This document shows, in pieces, positions 33,633 to 43,229 of a stretch of 64,000 nt of DNA. Position 1 is the first letter of the stretch; the number at the start of each line of letters is the position of its first letter. The DNA lies in assembly GCF_014642835.1 (NCBI RefSeq), contig NZ_BMJA01000003.1, positions 565,270 to 629,269 of the forward strand, written 5' to 3'. Position numbers and translations under genes: made by a program. Below the pieces are notes generated by a model. That model was not told where the DNA came from and ran no database searches. It worked only from the letters and a program-made list of their open reading frames with translations. Source of the stretch: Dyella nitratireducens (GTDB taxonomy: Bacteria > Pseudomonadota > Gammaproteobacteria > Xanthomonadales > Rhodanobacteraceae).

Positions 33633-36600
33633 TTAAAACCGCCACGTAACGCCACCCTTGAATCCGCTATCCACCGCGCGATGCGCCAGCTGCCCGTCGT
33701 ACGCCACACTGAACGACACGGCCGGCGTGACCTGCACCATCAAGCCCGCGTCGACCACCAGTGCGTTGCGGGCAATCGGTACGCCTTGCACCGTAAACGG
33801 ATCGCTGTTGGCGAATGCCATGACGTTGTACGGCTCCACGTATCCGGAAGCATGACGCCAGCCGAGCGTGCCATAAGCCGTAAACGCATCGCCGTTGAAC
33901 GCGAAATGCGTGTTCACATGCGCACCCAGGGTCGTGTAGGTCACCGCATGATTGCTGCCGCTGCCGGAAAGCGCGGAAGCACCGCCACGCTCCTGGAAGC
34001 CGTCGCTGTTGAGGGCGACATGGGCAGCCTGCGCAAAGGGCTCCAGCGTCGCGGCCTTGAATGCAAACGCATAGCCGGCTTCGCCAAACACCTGCGCCGT
34101 ATAAGCCTTGTTGCGACTCCAGGTCGCTTCGCTCATATCCGGCAGAACCAAACTGCGATTCATGGTCAACGAGTGCTGGGTGTACGCAGCACCTGCGCGC
34201 AACGCCAAACTTCCCAACTGGGTACCCGCATACACGCTCAAATACGCGTCGTCGCTATTGCCCGTTGCGCCTCGTTGCGATGCCTGGAATCCGGTCTGGG
34301 TATAACCGCTGGCCAAACCCACGCGGGCGTGATCGCCCAGCGGCATGTCGGCACCCAGCAGAAAGCCGCCGATCGTGTCCGACAAGGTCGCCGCATTGCC
34401 ATTGCCATCGAGACGATCCCATGAACCCACGAACTGTCCCCACCAGGTCAAGCCGTTGGCGCGCGTCTGCGTCTTCTGCTCCGTAGACGCCGAGGCTTGA
34501 TCATCCGGAAGCGCAGCCAGCCGCAAACGTTCGGTCACCGCGTCGCGAATCAGACGGCTGTCATCGAAGAAGCTGCTCTGCACGCTGGCATGCAAATCAC
34601 CCGAGAGAATATCGGCCGCATGCCGGATCGCTTCATCCGTCGCCAAATTGGATACGGCGATGAACGATGCGCTCGAGGCCGGAAGACTCTGCAACGCCGC
34701 AAGCGTCGCCACTTGATTGCGCGTGTAGCCTGCATCGATCAACGCATGCTGCTGGATCACATCCAGATAGAAATGATCAGCATCGTAGACCGTGCTGATA
34801 CCCAGCGTGGCGCTAAGGCTGGTGTTACCCGATAGCGTGTAGGTGCCGGTCAAACCCTGGGCGGCCGAAAGCAGCGTATAGCGCGTACCGAGGGTATAAA
34901 GCTGGCTCGGCGGCGAGGCCAGCAAACTGAGCTGCGCACCCGACGCCACCACCGCTTTGCCCTGCACCATGATCTGGCTCGATGTGCCGGGCTGAGCAAG
35001 ATTCACCTGCGCCACGTAAGTCGAGTCGGCGTTCTGCAGATAATTGCCCACCACCGTCAACGTTTGATACGTGCCGGAACCGTTGCCCGGCGCGATCACG
35101 CCCGTCACCACCAGACCACCGCCGATCGTGCCGTGTCCCTCCAGCAGACCGGCATCGAGCACGCTGCCTGCCAGCGATCCGTTGAGCGTCAGCCCACCTG
35201 CAGGACTGATGCCTGTGCTTCCCGTGAAGGTATTGCTGCCGGTGAGCGTTTCCATGCCCTGCGCAATCACCAGGCTGCCGCCTGTTCCACCCACCAGGCC
35301 GCCATCGGCCAGCACGCCGGCAAACGTGCCGGAAGCGTTGGTCAACTCAAGCGTATTCGCACCCAGCGCCACATTGCCCGCGCCGGAAAGCGATTGAATC
35401 AAGGCCGGCGCTGAAACACGCGAAATATCCAGCGTGCCATCCGCTTGCACACCGGAGGAGTCTGCAATCGTGCCAGGGCCGGCCAGACCCAGCCAACCGC
35501 CCTGCGCGATTTGCGTGGCACCGGTGTAAGTATTGGCACCGGTAAGCTGCGCCATGCCACCCGAGGCCACCATCAACGGCCCGTTGCCCGAAATAATGCC
35601 GGCGATGCCCTGCGGCGGCATGGCTGCGGAAATCGTGTAGCCGCCCGTCGTCGAAATCGGGTCGATCGAGACGAAGAACGGCGTGTATCCGGTCTCCTGA
35701 TTCTGCAGGTCGTACATCACGGAGTTGTTGAAGAAGAACGAGATGCCGTAGAGCGCCTGACCAGGACTCGTATAAGGATTGCTGCCAGGCGTGACGACGT
35801 TGCTTAAATCGCCCGAACCATCGTTGCCAGTGGCGATCGACGTCGGTTGCGCACCCGCCGCGCTGCCGGTCATGGTCAGCGTAACGCCGGGTATTTCGTT
35901 GCCGTTTGCATCCACGTGGCCGGCGGCCGTTTCACCCGCCAGCAGACCTGCATCGTTGAGATAGATGGTTGGTGTGCCAGAGTCCAGCAGCGTTTGCAGC
36001 GTGGCGCTGTACTTGCCGCCATTGAGCGTATAAGCGAAAGCCAGATCGAACTGGTTTGCCGATACCGGCGCGCCCGAAAGCGGGAACGTGCTCTGCGAGC
36101 CGCCATTCCACGGCACAAGACTGAGGAACTGCGCACGCAAGGCTGGCGTCAGATTCAAGATCACATGGCCACAGCCACTGCAATTTTGCGGAGTACCCAA
36201 TTCAGCGTTGGCCGCGACGATGTATCCGCTGGTGGTCAGATTGCCCAGCACACTATCGCTACCGAATTCACCGGCGCCAAAAATGCCGAATAACTTGAAC
36301 GTTCCGCCATCTTCGGGACCGATACCCTGGTTGAGGTTTTGCTGCCAGGTCGCATCCAGATAAATCGGAACCTCGCCTTGCGTGTTGAGCCCGTACTTCG
36401 CGATTTCGGCGAACGTAAAACTGTAGCCATAGGTAGGCAGGTAATAACCCACCTGTGCACCAGCCTGGTCGCCACCCAAGCTCGTCGCGGTCGCTACATT
36501 TCCCTGGTTTATTAGTACCGGGATGCCTTGTCCGTTGGCAAAGCTGGCCGCCACCGAATTGGACGAGGAGCTGTAAAACTGCACGCTCGACACCGTGGTG

Positions 36601-36950
36601 TTCGCGCCCAGATTGCCGTAAGTGCCATCGCCATAGAGCGTGAGCGCAGGCGACGTGGGCGTGATGGGCACGCCCGATACGATCGGAAACCAAGCCTGGC
36701 CATTACTGTTGGAGCCAACATCGATATTGAAGGCGGTCGAGCCGGTATCGAAGATGTATTCCTCCGGTGCAGCGCCATTGACACCTATGTTGATGCCGAG
36801 CCTGTCCTCGGCAACCCCGCCGCCGGATTCGCTGATCACGTCCAGCGGAATGGTGGTCGGTTGCGACGACGTCTGCGCATGGGCGCGTTGCGTAAGCGCC
36901 AAGATACAGGCCAACGCCAATAGTGAGCGTGCACATGCAATACGACTCAT
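33633..36950 (-). CDS. Autotransporter with pepsin-like aspartic protease passenger
   Basis: The 1105-aa product starts at ATG 36950 (GGGGAGAG upstream) with a signal peptide ending near QRAHAQ. Residues 32-345 resemble a two-lobed pepsin-family protease: YIFDTGST (Asp68), a flap-like LTLYGDGTYG (Tyr106, Gly107), GIFGAGEFG, and a second TLLDSGTPTIYLN (Asp323). Pepsin homologs exist in some bacteria (such as shewasins) but are soluble. A passenger beta-helix follows with autotransporter repeats (GGMAQLTGANTYTGATQI, GSLVIAQGMETLTGSNTFTG), and about 300 residues of beta-barrel end in GGVTWRF. The enzyme would be displayed or released at the cell surface. Activity is inferred from motifs only. 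Confidence 0.8.
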   Translation of the reverse strand: MSRIACARSLLALACILALTQRAHAQTSSQPTTIPLDVISESGGGVAEDRLGINIGVNGAAPEEYIFDTGSTAFNIDVGSNSNGQAWFPIVSGVPITPTSPALTLYGDGTYGNLGANTTVSSVQFYSSSSNSVAASFANGQGIPVLINQGNVATATSLGGDQAGAQVGYYLPTYGYSFTFAEIAKYGLNTQGEVPIYLDATWQQNLNQGIGPEDGGTFKLFGIFGAGEFGSDSVLGNLTTSGYIVAANAELGTPQNCSGCGHVILNLTPALRAQFLSLVPWNGGSQSTFPLSGAPVSANQFDLAFAYTLNGGKYSATLQTLLDSGTPTIYLNDAGLLAGETAAGHVDANGNEIPGVTLTMTGSAAGAQPTSIATGNDGSGDLSNVVTPGSNPYTSPGQALYGISFFFNNSVMYDLQNQETGYTPFFVSIDPISTTGGYTISAAMPPQGIAGIISGNGPLMVASGGMAQLTGANTYTGATQIAQGGWLGLAGPGTIADSSGVQADGTLDISRVSAPALIQSLSGAGNVALGANTLELTNASGTFAGVLADGGLVGGTGGSLVIAQGMETLTGSNTFTGSTGISPAGGLTLNGSLAGSVLDAGLLEGHGTIGGGLVVTGVIAPGNGSGTYQTLTVVGNYLQNADSTYVAQVNLAQPGTSSQIMVQGKAVVASGAQLSLLASPPSQLYTLGTRYTLLSAAQGLTGTYTLSGNTSLSATLGISTVYDADHFYLDVIQQHALIDAGYTRNQVATLAALQSLPASSASFIAVSNLATDEAIRHAADILSGDLHASVQSSFFDDSRLIRDAVTERLRLAALPDDQASASTEQKTQTRANGLTWWGQFVGSWDRLDGNGNAATLSDTIGGFLLGADMPLGDHARVGLASGYTQTGFQASQRGATGNSDDAYLSVYAGTQLGSLALRAGAAYTQHSLTMNRSLVLPDMSEATWSRNKAYTAQVFGEAGYAFAFKAATLEPFAQAAHVALNSDGFQERGGASALSGSGSNHAVTYTTLGAHVNTHFAFNGDAFTAYGTLGWRHASGYVEPYNVMAFANSDPFTVQGVPIARNALVVDAGLMVQVTPAVSFSVAYDGQLAHRAVDSGFKGGVTWRF

Positions 36951-37320
36951 CTTGCTTTTCTCTCCCCTGTGACACAGCGTCATTGATCGATAACTCAAAG
37001 ACGTGGCGCCGGAGGAAAAACCTACCTGTGCGGATTCACCATCTCCGGTCGCCGCAGAGGCCAGCGCTTCATTTCAGCGCACGAAATGGCCGCATCTCTG
37101 TCATTCCGGGACAGCGCCGGATCCGCCCCAGAACATTGACCCTATCTGACAGCTAATCGACCCGAATTGGGATAGCGGTCACACGCCGCAAACGCGATGA
37201 TGCCTTTGCATTCTGCAGTGGCCCAAGCAACCCCGGGCATCCATTCATCGCAACCCGAATCGCCGGGCACGCAGGTTTTTAAGGGGAAAACCTGCACACG
37301 CCGCATCGGGAGGAATCATC
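36951..37320. other. Divergent intergenic region
   Basis: 370 nt between the autotransporter and the orphan unknown gene. It contains the 18-nt motif at 37147-37164 shared with the Roadblock module, and a good ribosome site (GGGAGGAATC) for the rightward gene. No other gene is apparent. Confidence 0.5.
37147..37164 (+). promoter_or_regulatory. Shared 18-nt motif upstream of the paralog
   Basis: TGACAGCTAATCGACCCG differs by one base from 16382-16399. It lies 157 nt before the start codon here, against 54 nt in the Roadblock module. Confidence 0.5.
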
Positions 37321-38244
37321 ATGAAAGTCCATATCGGTCTCGCCGGACTCCCCTATGAAATCGAACTCCGCTTCTGGCTCGCCTGCAAACTCCTGATGTC
37401 CTCGTCCACGCCGGTGCAACTGCACAAGTGGGATGGAAAACCTTGCGACATCCTGGTGACCGATCTGGATAGCGAGCAGGGACAAGTCGCGTATGAAATG
37501 GCCATCCACGGCGACACACGCGTGCTTTTCCTCAGCAAAGACACGCACATCGAACAACCCGCCGGCACGCGCATCGACAAACACGCCACCGCCTCCGCGA
37601 TCGCCAAAACGCTGGAAAACATGGTGATGACTGCACCACGCAACAAGCATGCTGCAGTCGATGGCCTGCTCGGCATCTGCCTGCTGCAAGGCGGAAACGG
37701 ACATGAGGTGCTGACCAGCAACGGCAGGATTTCCGTCATCCTGCGCGATAACGGCCGGCGTGTTTATGCCAGCTCCAGGGAGGAACTGGAAAGCGCCAAG
37801 CAATACCTGCTTGACGATGCCTGGGCCAGCATCCCGGTGACCGCGCCTTGCGAGCATCAATACGAAGGGCTGGTATGGGAGAGCCTGGACAGCTTTCTCG
37901 TTGCCGCCTGCCTTCGTCATCGCGACAAGCTGGCAATGATCAGCGACGCCACCTATCGCCTGAGCGTGTGGCCGGACTTCGTGGCATTTCCGGACAATCG
38001 GGAAGCGCTGCGCATGTCGTCGGCGCTGTATCGCAAAAACTGGCGTGTTGCCGAGCTGGCCGAACACTGCGGTGTATCGGTGGCAACGGCCAATGCCTTC
38101 TGCTGGGCCATGCAGGCAAGTGGTGCATTGCGGCTGGACGATAGCACCGAGACACCCCGCGTAAACCAGGCAAACAAGCCCTTGCCTCTCGTGCAACGTG
38201 TGGTTCGTCACTTCGGGCTCAAAGCACCACAGACCCACGCGTAG
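37321..38244 (+). CDS. Orphan paralog of the Roadblock-module unknown protein
   Basis: The 307-aa product matches the protein at 17416-18348 along its length. Shared segments include CDILVTDLDS.. (receiver-like), GLLGIC, TYRLSVWPDF against LYRLTRWPDL, NREALRMSSAL against NEEALRLSALL, and VQRVVRHFGLK at the end. No GTPase or Roadblock gene lies beside this copy, so it may work with the distant module or independently. The C-terminal helices (WRVAELAEHCGVSVATANAF) again look like a helix-turn-helix. Its TAG stop codon is formed by the first bases of a family B repeat. Function unknown. Confidence 0.7.
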   Translation: MKVHIGLAGLPYEIELRFWLACKLLMSSSTPVQLHKWDGKPCDILVTDLDSEQGQVAYEMAIHGDTRVLFLSKDTHIEQPAGTRIDKHATASAIAKTLENMVMTAPRNKHAAVDGLLGICLLQGGNGHEVLTSNGRISVILRDNGRRVYASSREELESAKQYLLDDAWASIPVTAPCEHQYEGLVWESLDSFLVAACLRHRDKLAMISDATYRLSVWPDFVAFPDNREALRMSSALYRKNWRVAELAEHCGVSVATANAFCWAMQASGALRLDDSTETPRVNQANKPLPLVQRVVRHFGLKAPQTHA

Positions 38245-38312
38245 GTTGGGGTGCAAACCCCAACATCCGGATGCGCATACATGGCGATGTTGGGGTTTGC
38301 ACCCCAACCTAC
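38241..38312. repeat. Family B repeat pair that supplies a stop codon
   Basis: Both arms are intact (GTAGGTTGGGGTGCAAACCC and its inverse). The repeat begins one base before the TAG stop (38242-38244) of the upstream gene, so insertion of the repeat set that protein's C-terminus. Confidence 0.9.
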
Positions 38313-38541
38313 GAGGCTGCCGCATATGTACAGGTTGCATACGGTGACAGCCATCGCATTGCCCACTTGATGCAGTTCATCGCATGCAACGGCGCGTCCT
38401 GAAAAGACAGCATCCGTCCCTTATGGACATTGGCGGCGCCAAACCAGCTTTCTACAGTCGAAAACTTCATCGCCGACATTCACGTCTGCAATGCATGCCG
38501 CAACAGGGTCATGCGCAGCGCAAGCACACAGGGGACAATCC

Positions 38542-41500
38542 ATGCACCACCGCCGCCAGGCTTGGCCGCCGACAAGGCCAGGCGAGCTTGCGAAGAAACG
38601 ACTGACGGTCATGCTCGGCGTTGCGCTCGCCGCAACGGCGGTCGATGGCCATGCCCAAACGACGGTCGATGCTCCCACGAGCGGCGGCGATATCACCAGT
38701 CTGATTCTCGGCAAGGGCGGCGCTGACAACGTAGCGCTGCAAGGCGGCAATTACGTCATCAATCTTCCCGATGGCGCTACCACGTACAGCGGCATCATTT
38801 CCGGTACGGGCACGCTGACGATCGACTCGCCCAATGGTGCGTCCACGCTGATCCTCACGCAGACGCCGACCTATGCCCTGCCCGCTGCCGATCAGACGCA
38901 GAGCACGCGCTATACCTATGCCAACTACCTCCCCTATACCTACGACGGTTTGACCAGCCCGAACGTGTTTCATGGCGGTGTGACGGTCACACAGAATCCC
39001 GATCCCAACTCGCTGACGATCGGCAGCAACACAACGCTGCAACTCGGCGATGCCACGCACAACACCGTTACGCTGAACAACAACGTCCTCGACAACGGCA
39101 CGCTGTTGTTGAATGAAGGCAGCTTCGCCAACCAAGGGCCGATCATTACCTTGGGCGGCACCGTCAGTGGCAGCGGCGGCATCACGGTGTTGAGCAAAGG
39201 CTTCAACGGCGGCGTCCGCCTGTTCGGTGTCAACACCTATACAGGGCCTTCGCTGTTCCTGTGGGATGGCGCCAACGTCGGCACCGACCACATGTACGGC
39301 AGCACGCCAAATACGAAATTCATCTTCATTACCACGTCATACCTGCCTTCCACGCCGGTGCCGGTGCTCGGCCTGCCTGGCCAGGTCGACATCACCCAGA
39401 ACATCTGGGAAGACCGCTACGAGAACGACATCAATCTCGATGCCTATACCGGCCTGACCATGTTTCGCGGGGTGTACAGCTACAGCGATTCCGGTGACGA
39501 GAACAATCCAAGCCTGACCAACACCAAGCTCAACGACACGAGCTTGGGGGGCAACGCCTCGGAACGTGGCGTCAACATCGAAGGCTCCGTGGTGCAGTTC
39601 GGCGACGGCACCACCAGCCAGATGTTCATCAACGGCAACGCGTACAACACGTACATCAACCTGCACGACGGAGGCATTCTCGGGTTCGACTACAACGGTA
39701 CGGTCACGCTCAACACGGCGATTGGCGGCGGCAAGTATCTAGACTCGCTGTCCACGCCTGGCGTCGGCGACGTGGTGATACGTGGTAACGATTCCAACGC
39801 CAACCATGTGATCTTCACGCAAGCGGAGTTCTACAACGGTTTGACGCAGATTGACGCGGGCACGGTCTTGCAGCTCGGCGACGGCACCAAGGGCGATGCC
39901 AGCGGTACGCCGGGCCAGGTCGGTTACTACGAAAGTTCGGGCGGCAACGGCAGCCTGCTCACCGCCGACAGTGTCAACGGTGCCAGCACCGATCGCATTG
40001 CCGACAACGGCACGTTGATCATCGACAATGTGCCCGGCGCTGACGATGGCATCACGGTAGTGTCGCTTTCCCATATCGGCGGCAGCGGTTCGCTGCAGCA
40101 GATCGGCTCCCTGCCCCTCACCCTGCTCGCCGACACCACGTATACCGGCACCACTACCATCGCTGCCGGCAGCATGCTTTATCTGGGTACCGACCATGCC
40201 GGCGTCGCTGCCAGCATTGCATCGAGCAGCACGGTGATGCTGACGGGTGCGGGCGCTACGCTGGATATGTCCCAGGCGAGTGCGGAAACGCTGCAGGATC
40301 TCGTTGGTGCAGCGGGAAGCGTGGTTGCGCTGGGAAGTTACCCGCTGACCGTGGGCACGACGCATTCCACTGTGTTTGCCGGCAGCATGGTCGATGGCGG
40401 CATCGGCGGCGGCACGGGCGGCAGCCTGATCAAGGTGGGCAGCGGCACGCTCGCGCTGAGTGGTGCCAACACCTATACCGGCGGCACCACGATCCATGGC
40501 GGCGTCTTGCAGTTGGGCATCGGCGGCACGAACGGTAGCGTCATTGGCAACATCGTGGATAACGCTACCCTCGCCTTTGACCGCAGCGATTTATTTACAT
40601 ACGGCGGCACGATCAGCGGCAGCGGCGGTGTGGTGCAAGCTGGCAACGGCACGACCGTGCTGACGGCTGACAACAGTTATACCGGTACCACCACCGTGAG
40701 CGATGGCAACCTGCAACTCGACGGCACGCTGGCCAGCGACGTCGCGGTGGAAAGCGCTGGCGAACTCAGCGGCACGGGCGAGGCCAATAGCGTAACGGTG
40801 ACCGGCACGTTGCACCCTGGCGATGCGGCTTTAGCCGAAGCGACCTTCAAGATCGCGCGTAACCTGACCTTCAACACCGGCTCGTTGTTCGCGGTGAATG
40901 TCGATGCCAACGGCGGGCATAGTCTGTTGCAAGTCGGTGGCGCAGCCCATCTGCTCGGCGGCAACGTGAGCGTGACGGTGGCGAACGGTTCGTACGCCGC
41001 CAAGCAGGAATATCTGATCCTGAGCGCCAACGGTGGCGTGAATGGCACGTTTTCCAGCGTGCTGGTGAACGGACTGAACCTCGATCCTTCGCTACGCTAC
41101 ACCGGCAACGACGTGTATCTGGATCTGGTCAATCCCAATGCCACCACCAGCACGTCGAGCAGCGGCGCATCCAGCAGCAATCCGCCCAGCAGCAGTGGCG
41201 GAACACTTTCGACACCTTCTGCTCCAACCACCGTGGTAACCGTGACACCCGGTGCGATACCACTGTTTTCCTGCACGCAACTCACCTCCAATCAATGCTC
41301 GGTGGAACACGCGCTGCAAGCAGCTTCCACGCAAACCGCCACCAGCCTGCAGCCGGTACTGGCAGCGCTCAGTCAGCAGCCCTTACCGAGCGCACGTACT
41401 GCACTAAACTCGATGGGTGGTGAAATTTATGCGGACGCCGATTGGCTGGCCGCGCATCAGATCGCCAATTTGCGCACGTTGATCGATCGCCATCCGCTCA

Positions 41501-42345
41501 GCAACGATCGCGATCCCTGGGTGGAATACATCGACGGCGATGCCCGTGTCGCCAGCGACGGCAATGCGATGGGCCTTTCCGCGCACAACGATGGCGTGTT
41601 CGCGGGCGTCGACGTGCCGGTCGACGATCAGCTGCAATTTGGTGCTTTCGCCGGCAATACGCGCTCCACCGCCACGCTGGCGAACGGCGCTTACGCCACC
41701 GTATCCGGGCCGCAGGCAGGCCTATACGCACGCGCGCTGCTAGGCAAAACGGGTGCCTGGTACGGCAACGCCGTGGTTGGCGTCGGAAATCCCAAGGTGG
41801 CGGTGTATCGATTGCCGAATGTCGGCGACATCGCGTACGCATCCGGCGCGAACTATCGCGAACATACGGTGGGATTGGCGGCGGAATTCGGCTACCACAC
41901 GAACGTGGCGGGCGTGGATATGCGCCCGTTCATCGCCTACGACGGTGGACTTGCACGTCGCAGCACGATACGTGAAGTCGCCGCTGCACCTACCGATCTT
42001 GCCGTGCAGGGCCGTCGCACTATCGCTTCCACAGCCACGCTGGGTATCCATGCCAGCCGCAGCCTCGTGACGAGCAGCGGGTTGGGCGTGACGCCGGATT
42101 TCACCGTAAGCGCGGGACGCCGCTTGCGCCAGGACGGCACCGTGGTCGATGCCACCTTGCCGGCAGCATCGGACACGGCCTTTTCTACGCAAGGCGTGCG
42201 CACGGGCCGGATGCTGGCGAGTGCATCCGGCGGCGTGCGCCTGCGCTTCACGCGCAACGTCAGTCTCAGCCTCGACGGCACCTATGCACATGCACGGCGC
42301 GAGAACGATCGCAACGTGCAGGCCCGGCTCAACGTGACGTGGTGA
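38542..42345 (+). CDS. Autotransporter with beta-helix passenger
   Basis: The 1267-aa product starts at ATG 38542 (AGGGGACA upstream) with an extended basic signal region and a cleavage site near DGHAQT. The long passenger contains autotransporter-associated repeats (GSLIKVGSGTLALSGANTYT, GTTIHGGVLQLG, GGVVQAGNGTTVLTADNSYT). A Ser/Thr-rich linker near residues 880-915 and a pair of Cys residues precede the helical linker and a barrel of about 290 residues (DPWVEYIDGDARVA.. to NVQARLNVTW). No catalytic motif is seen in the passenger, so adhesion or aggregation is more likely than enzymatic action. Confidence 0.85.
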   Translation: MHHRRQAWPPTRPGELAKKRLTVMLGVALAATAVDGHAQTTVDAPTSGGDITSLILGKGGADNVALQGGNYVINLPDGATTYSGIISGTGTLTIDSPNGASTLILTQTPTYALPAADQTQSTRYTYANYLPYTYDGLTSPNVFHGGVTVTQNPDPNSLTIGSNTTLQLGDATHNTVTLNNNVLDNGTLLLNEGSFANQGPIITLGGTVSGSGGITVLSKGFNGGVRLFGVNTYTGPSLFLWDGANVGTDHMYGSTPNTKFIFITTSYLPSTPVPVLGLPGQVDITQNIWEDRYENDINLDAYTGLTMFRGVYSYSDSGDENNPSLTNTKLNDTSLGGNASERGVNIEGSVVQFGDGTTSQMFINGNAYNTYINLHDGGILGFDYNGTVTLNTAIGGGKYLDSLSTPGVGDVVIRGNDSNANHVIFTQAEFYNGLTQIDAGTVLQLGDGTKGDASGTPGQVGYYESSGGNGSLLTADSVNGASTDRIADNGTLIIDNVPGADDGITVVSLSHIGGSGSLQQIGSLPLTLLADTTYTGTTTIAAGSMLYLGTDHAGVAASIASSSTVMLTGAGATLDMSQASAETLQDLVGAAGSVVALGSYPLTVGTTHSTVFAGSMVDGGIGGGTGGSLIKVGSGTLALSGANTYTGGTTIHGGVLQLGIGGTNGSVIGNIVDNATLAFDRSDLFTYGGTISGSGGVVQAGNGTTVLTADNSYTGTTTVSDGNLQLDGTLASDVAVESAGELSGTGEANSVTVTGTLHPGDAALAEATFKIARNLTFNTGSLFAVNVDANGGHSLLQVGGAAHLLGGNVSVTVANGSYAAKQEYLILSANGGVNGTFSSVLVNGLNLDPSLRYTGNDVYLDLVNPNATTSTSSSGASSSNPPSSSGGTLSTPSAPTTVVTVTPGAIPLFSCTQLTSNQCSVEHALQAASTQTATSLQPVLAALSQQPLPSARTALNSMGGEIYADADWLAAHQIANLRTLIDRHPLSNDRDPWVEYIDGDARVASDGNAMGLSAHNDGVFAGVDVPVDDQLQFGAFAGNTRSTATLANGAYATVSGPQAGLYARALLGKTGAWYGNAVVGVGNPKVAVYRLPNVGDIAYASGANYREHTVGLAAEFGYHTNVAGVDMRPFIAYDGGLARRSTIREVAAAPTDLAVQGRRTIASTATLGIHASRSLVTSSGLGVTPDFTVSAGRRLRQDGTVVDATLPAASDTAFSTQGVRTGRMLASASGGVRLRFTRNVSLSLDGTYAHARRENDRNVQARLNVTW

Positions 42346-43024
42346 CACCATCCATCGGCGTACCTTCACTGCTCAATTGCTCCGCCAGTGCATTCGCACC
42401 CTTGTCGATGCCGACGCGCGCCGCCTTCAACGCGCCAAAACTCGCACCGACGTTCATCGCATTGGGATACTGCTTGGTGATGTACGCGCTAAGCAGCTGC
42501 CGCGACAGCGCATCGTAGATCTCCACCGAGTAAATCACCGAGCCATTCATCAGGCCTTCCTTACCGCGTATGGCCTGCACGCTGTTGTACATGCCGCCGC
42601 CGATGTCGAACTTGGTGAATGTGCCGAGCACGGCCGTGGTGGTTTTTGCACCCGTCAGCGTGAGCTTGAGCCGCAACGTGGCAGGGCCTGGCTCGTTCAC
42701 CAGCTCAAAACGCTTGCCCAGTTTCTCGGCGAAGGCGCTCTGCATGTAGCTGGCCAACGCCGTCTTGTCTTGCTCGCTCATGTTGCCGAACTGGTTGTCC
42801 GCGCCCTGATACACCGCTACCGGCTCGATGATGATGTTCCGGTACGAGCGCCAGCTCACGGGGGTGTCATAGCGATACGGAACACGGCTGTTATGCGTAT
42901 CGGGGCTGAGATAAGAGGACGAAGCGATGCCGGAATAAGGAACGGGCTTCACGCTGGCGCAGCCGGCCATGGCGATGCAGGCGGCAGCGAGCAGCAGCTG
43001 CCGCCGGTTGGGGGAACTGATCAT
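42329..43024 (-). CDS. DUF3313 family lipoprotein
   Basis: The 231-aa product starts at ATG 43024 (GGAGACC upstream). It has a twin-arginine-like start (NRRQLLLAAACIAMAGC) and a lipobox AMAGC, so it is a lipoprotein. The body (YLSPDTHNSRVPYRYDTP, WRSYRNIIIEPVAVYQG, LRLKLTLTGAKTT) matches DUF3313 proteins, whose function is unknown. Its last 17 bases overlap the 3' end of the convergent autotransporter gene. Confidence 0.85.
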   Translation of the reverse strand: MISSPNRRQLLLAAACIAMAGCASVKPVPYSGIASSSYLSPDTHNSRVPYRYDTPVSWRSYRNIIIEPVAVYQGADNQFGNMSEQDKTALASYMQSAFAEKLGKRFELVNEPGPATLRLKLTLTGAKTTTAVLGTFTKFDIGGGMYNSVQAIRGKEGLMNGSVIYSVEIYDALSRQLLSAYITKQYPNAMNVGASFGALKAARVGIDKGANALAEQLSSEGTPMDGVTTSR

Positions 43025-43208
43025 GGAGGTCTCCGTTGTGGGCTTGGCCGGCACGCCAAGGGGTGACGTGCGCAGGCTATGGGCGCGAGGAGAAGGCTAA
43101 CGCCAAACTTGCTGTCTGTAAACCGTCCAGACGGTTTGTTTATGAAAAACTGGCGGGCACTGCCTCAGTACACACCTACACATTGACGCAATGTAACTTA
43201 TAAGATAC

Positions 43209-43229
43209 ATTTCCTTTCATGAAGGAAAT
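43209..43229. promoter_or_regulatory. Inverted repeat over the toxin start codon
   Basis: ATTTCCTT and AAGGAAAT are perfect inverted arms separated by TCATG. They overlap both candidate ATGs of the toxin gene and probably form the autoregulatory operator bound by the antitoxin or the complex. Confidence 0.5.
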
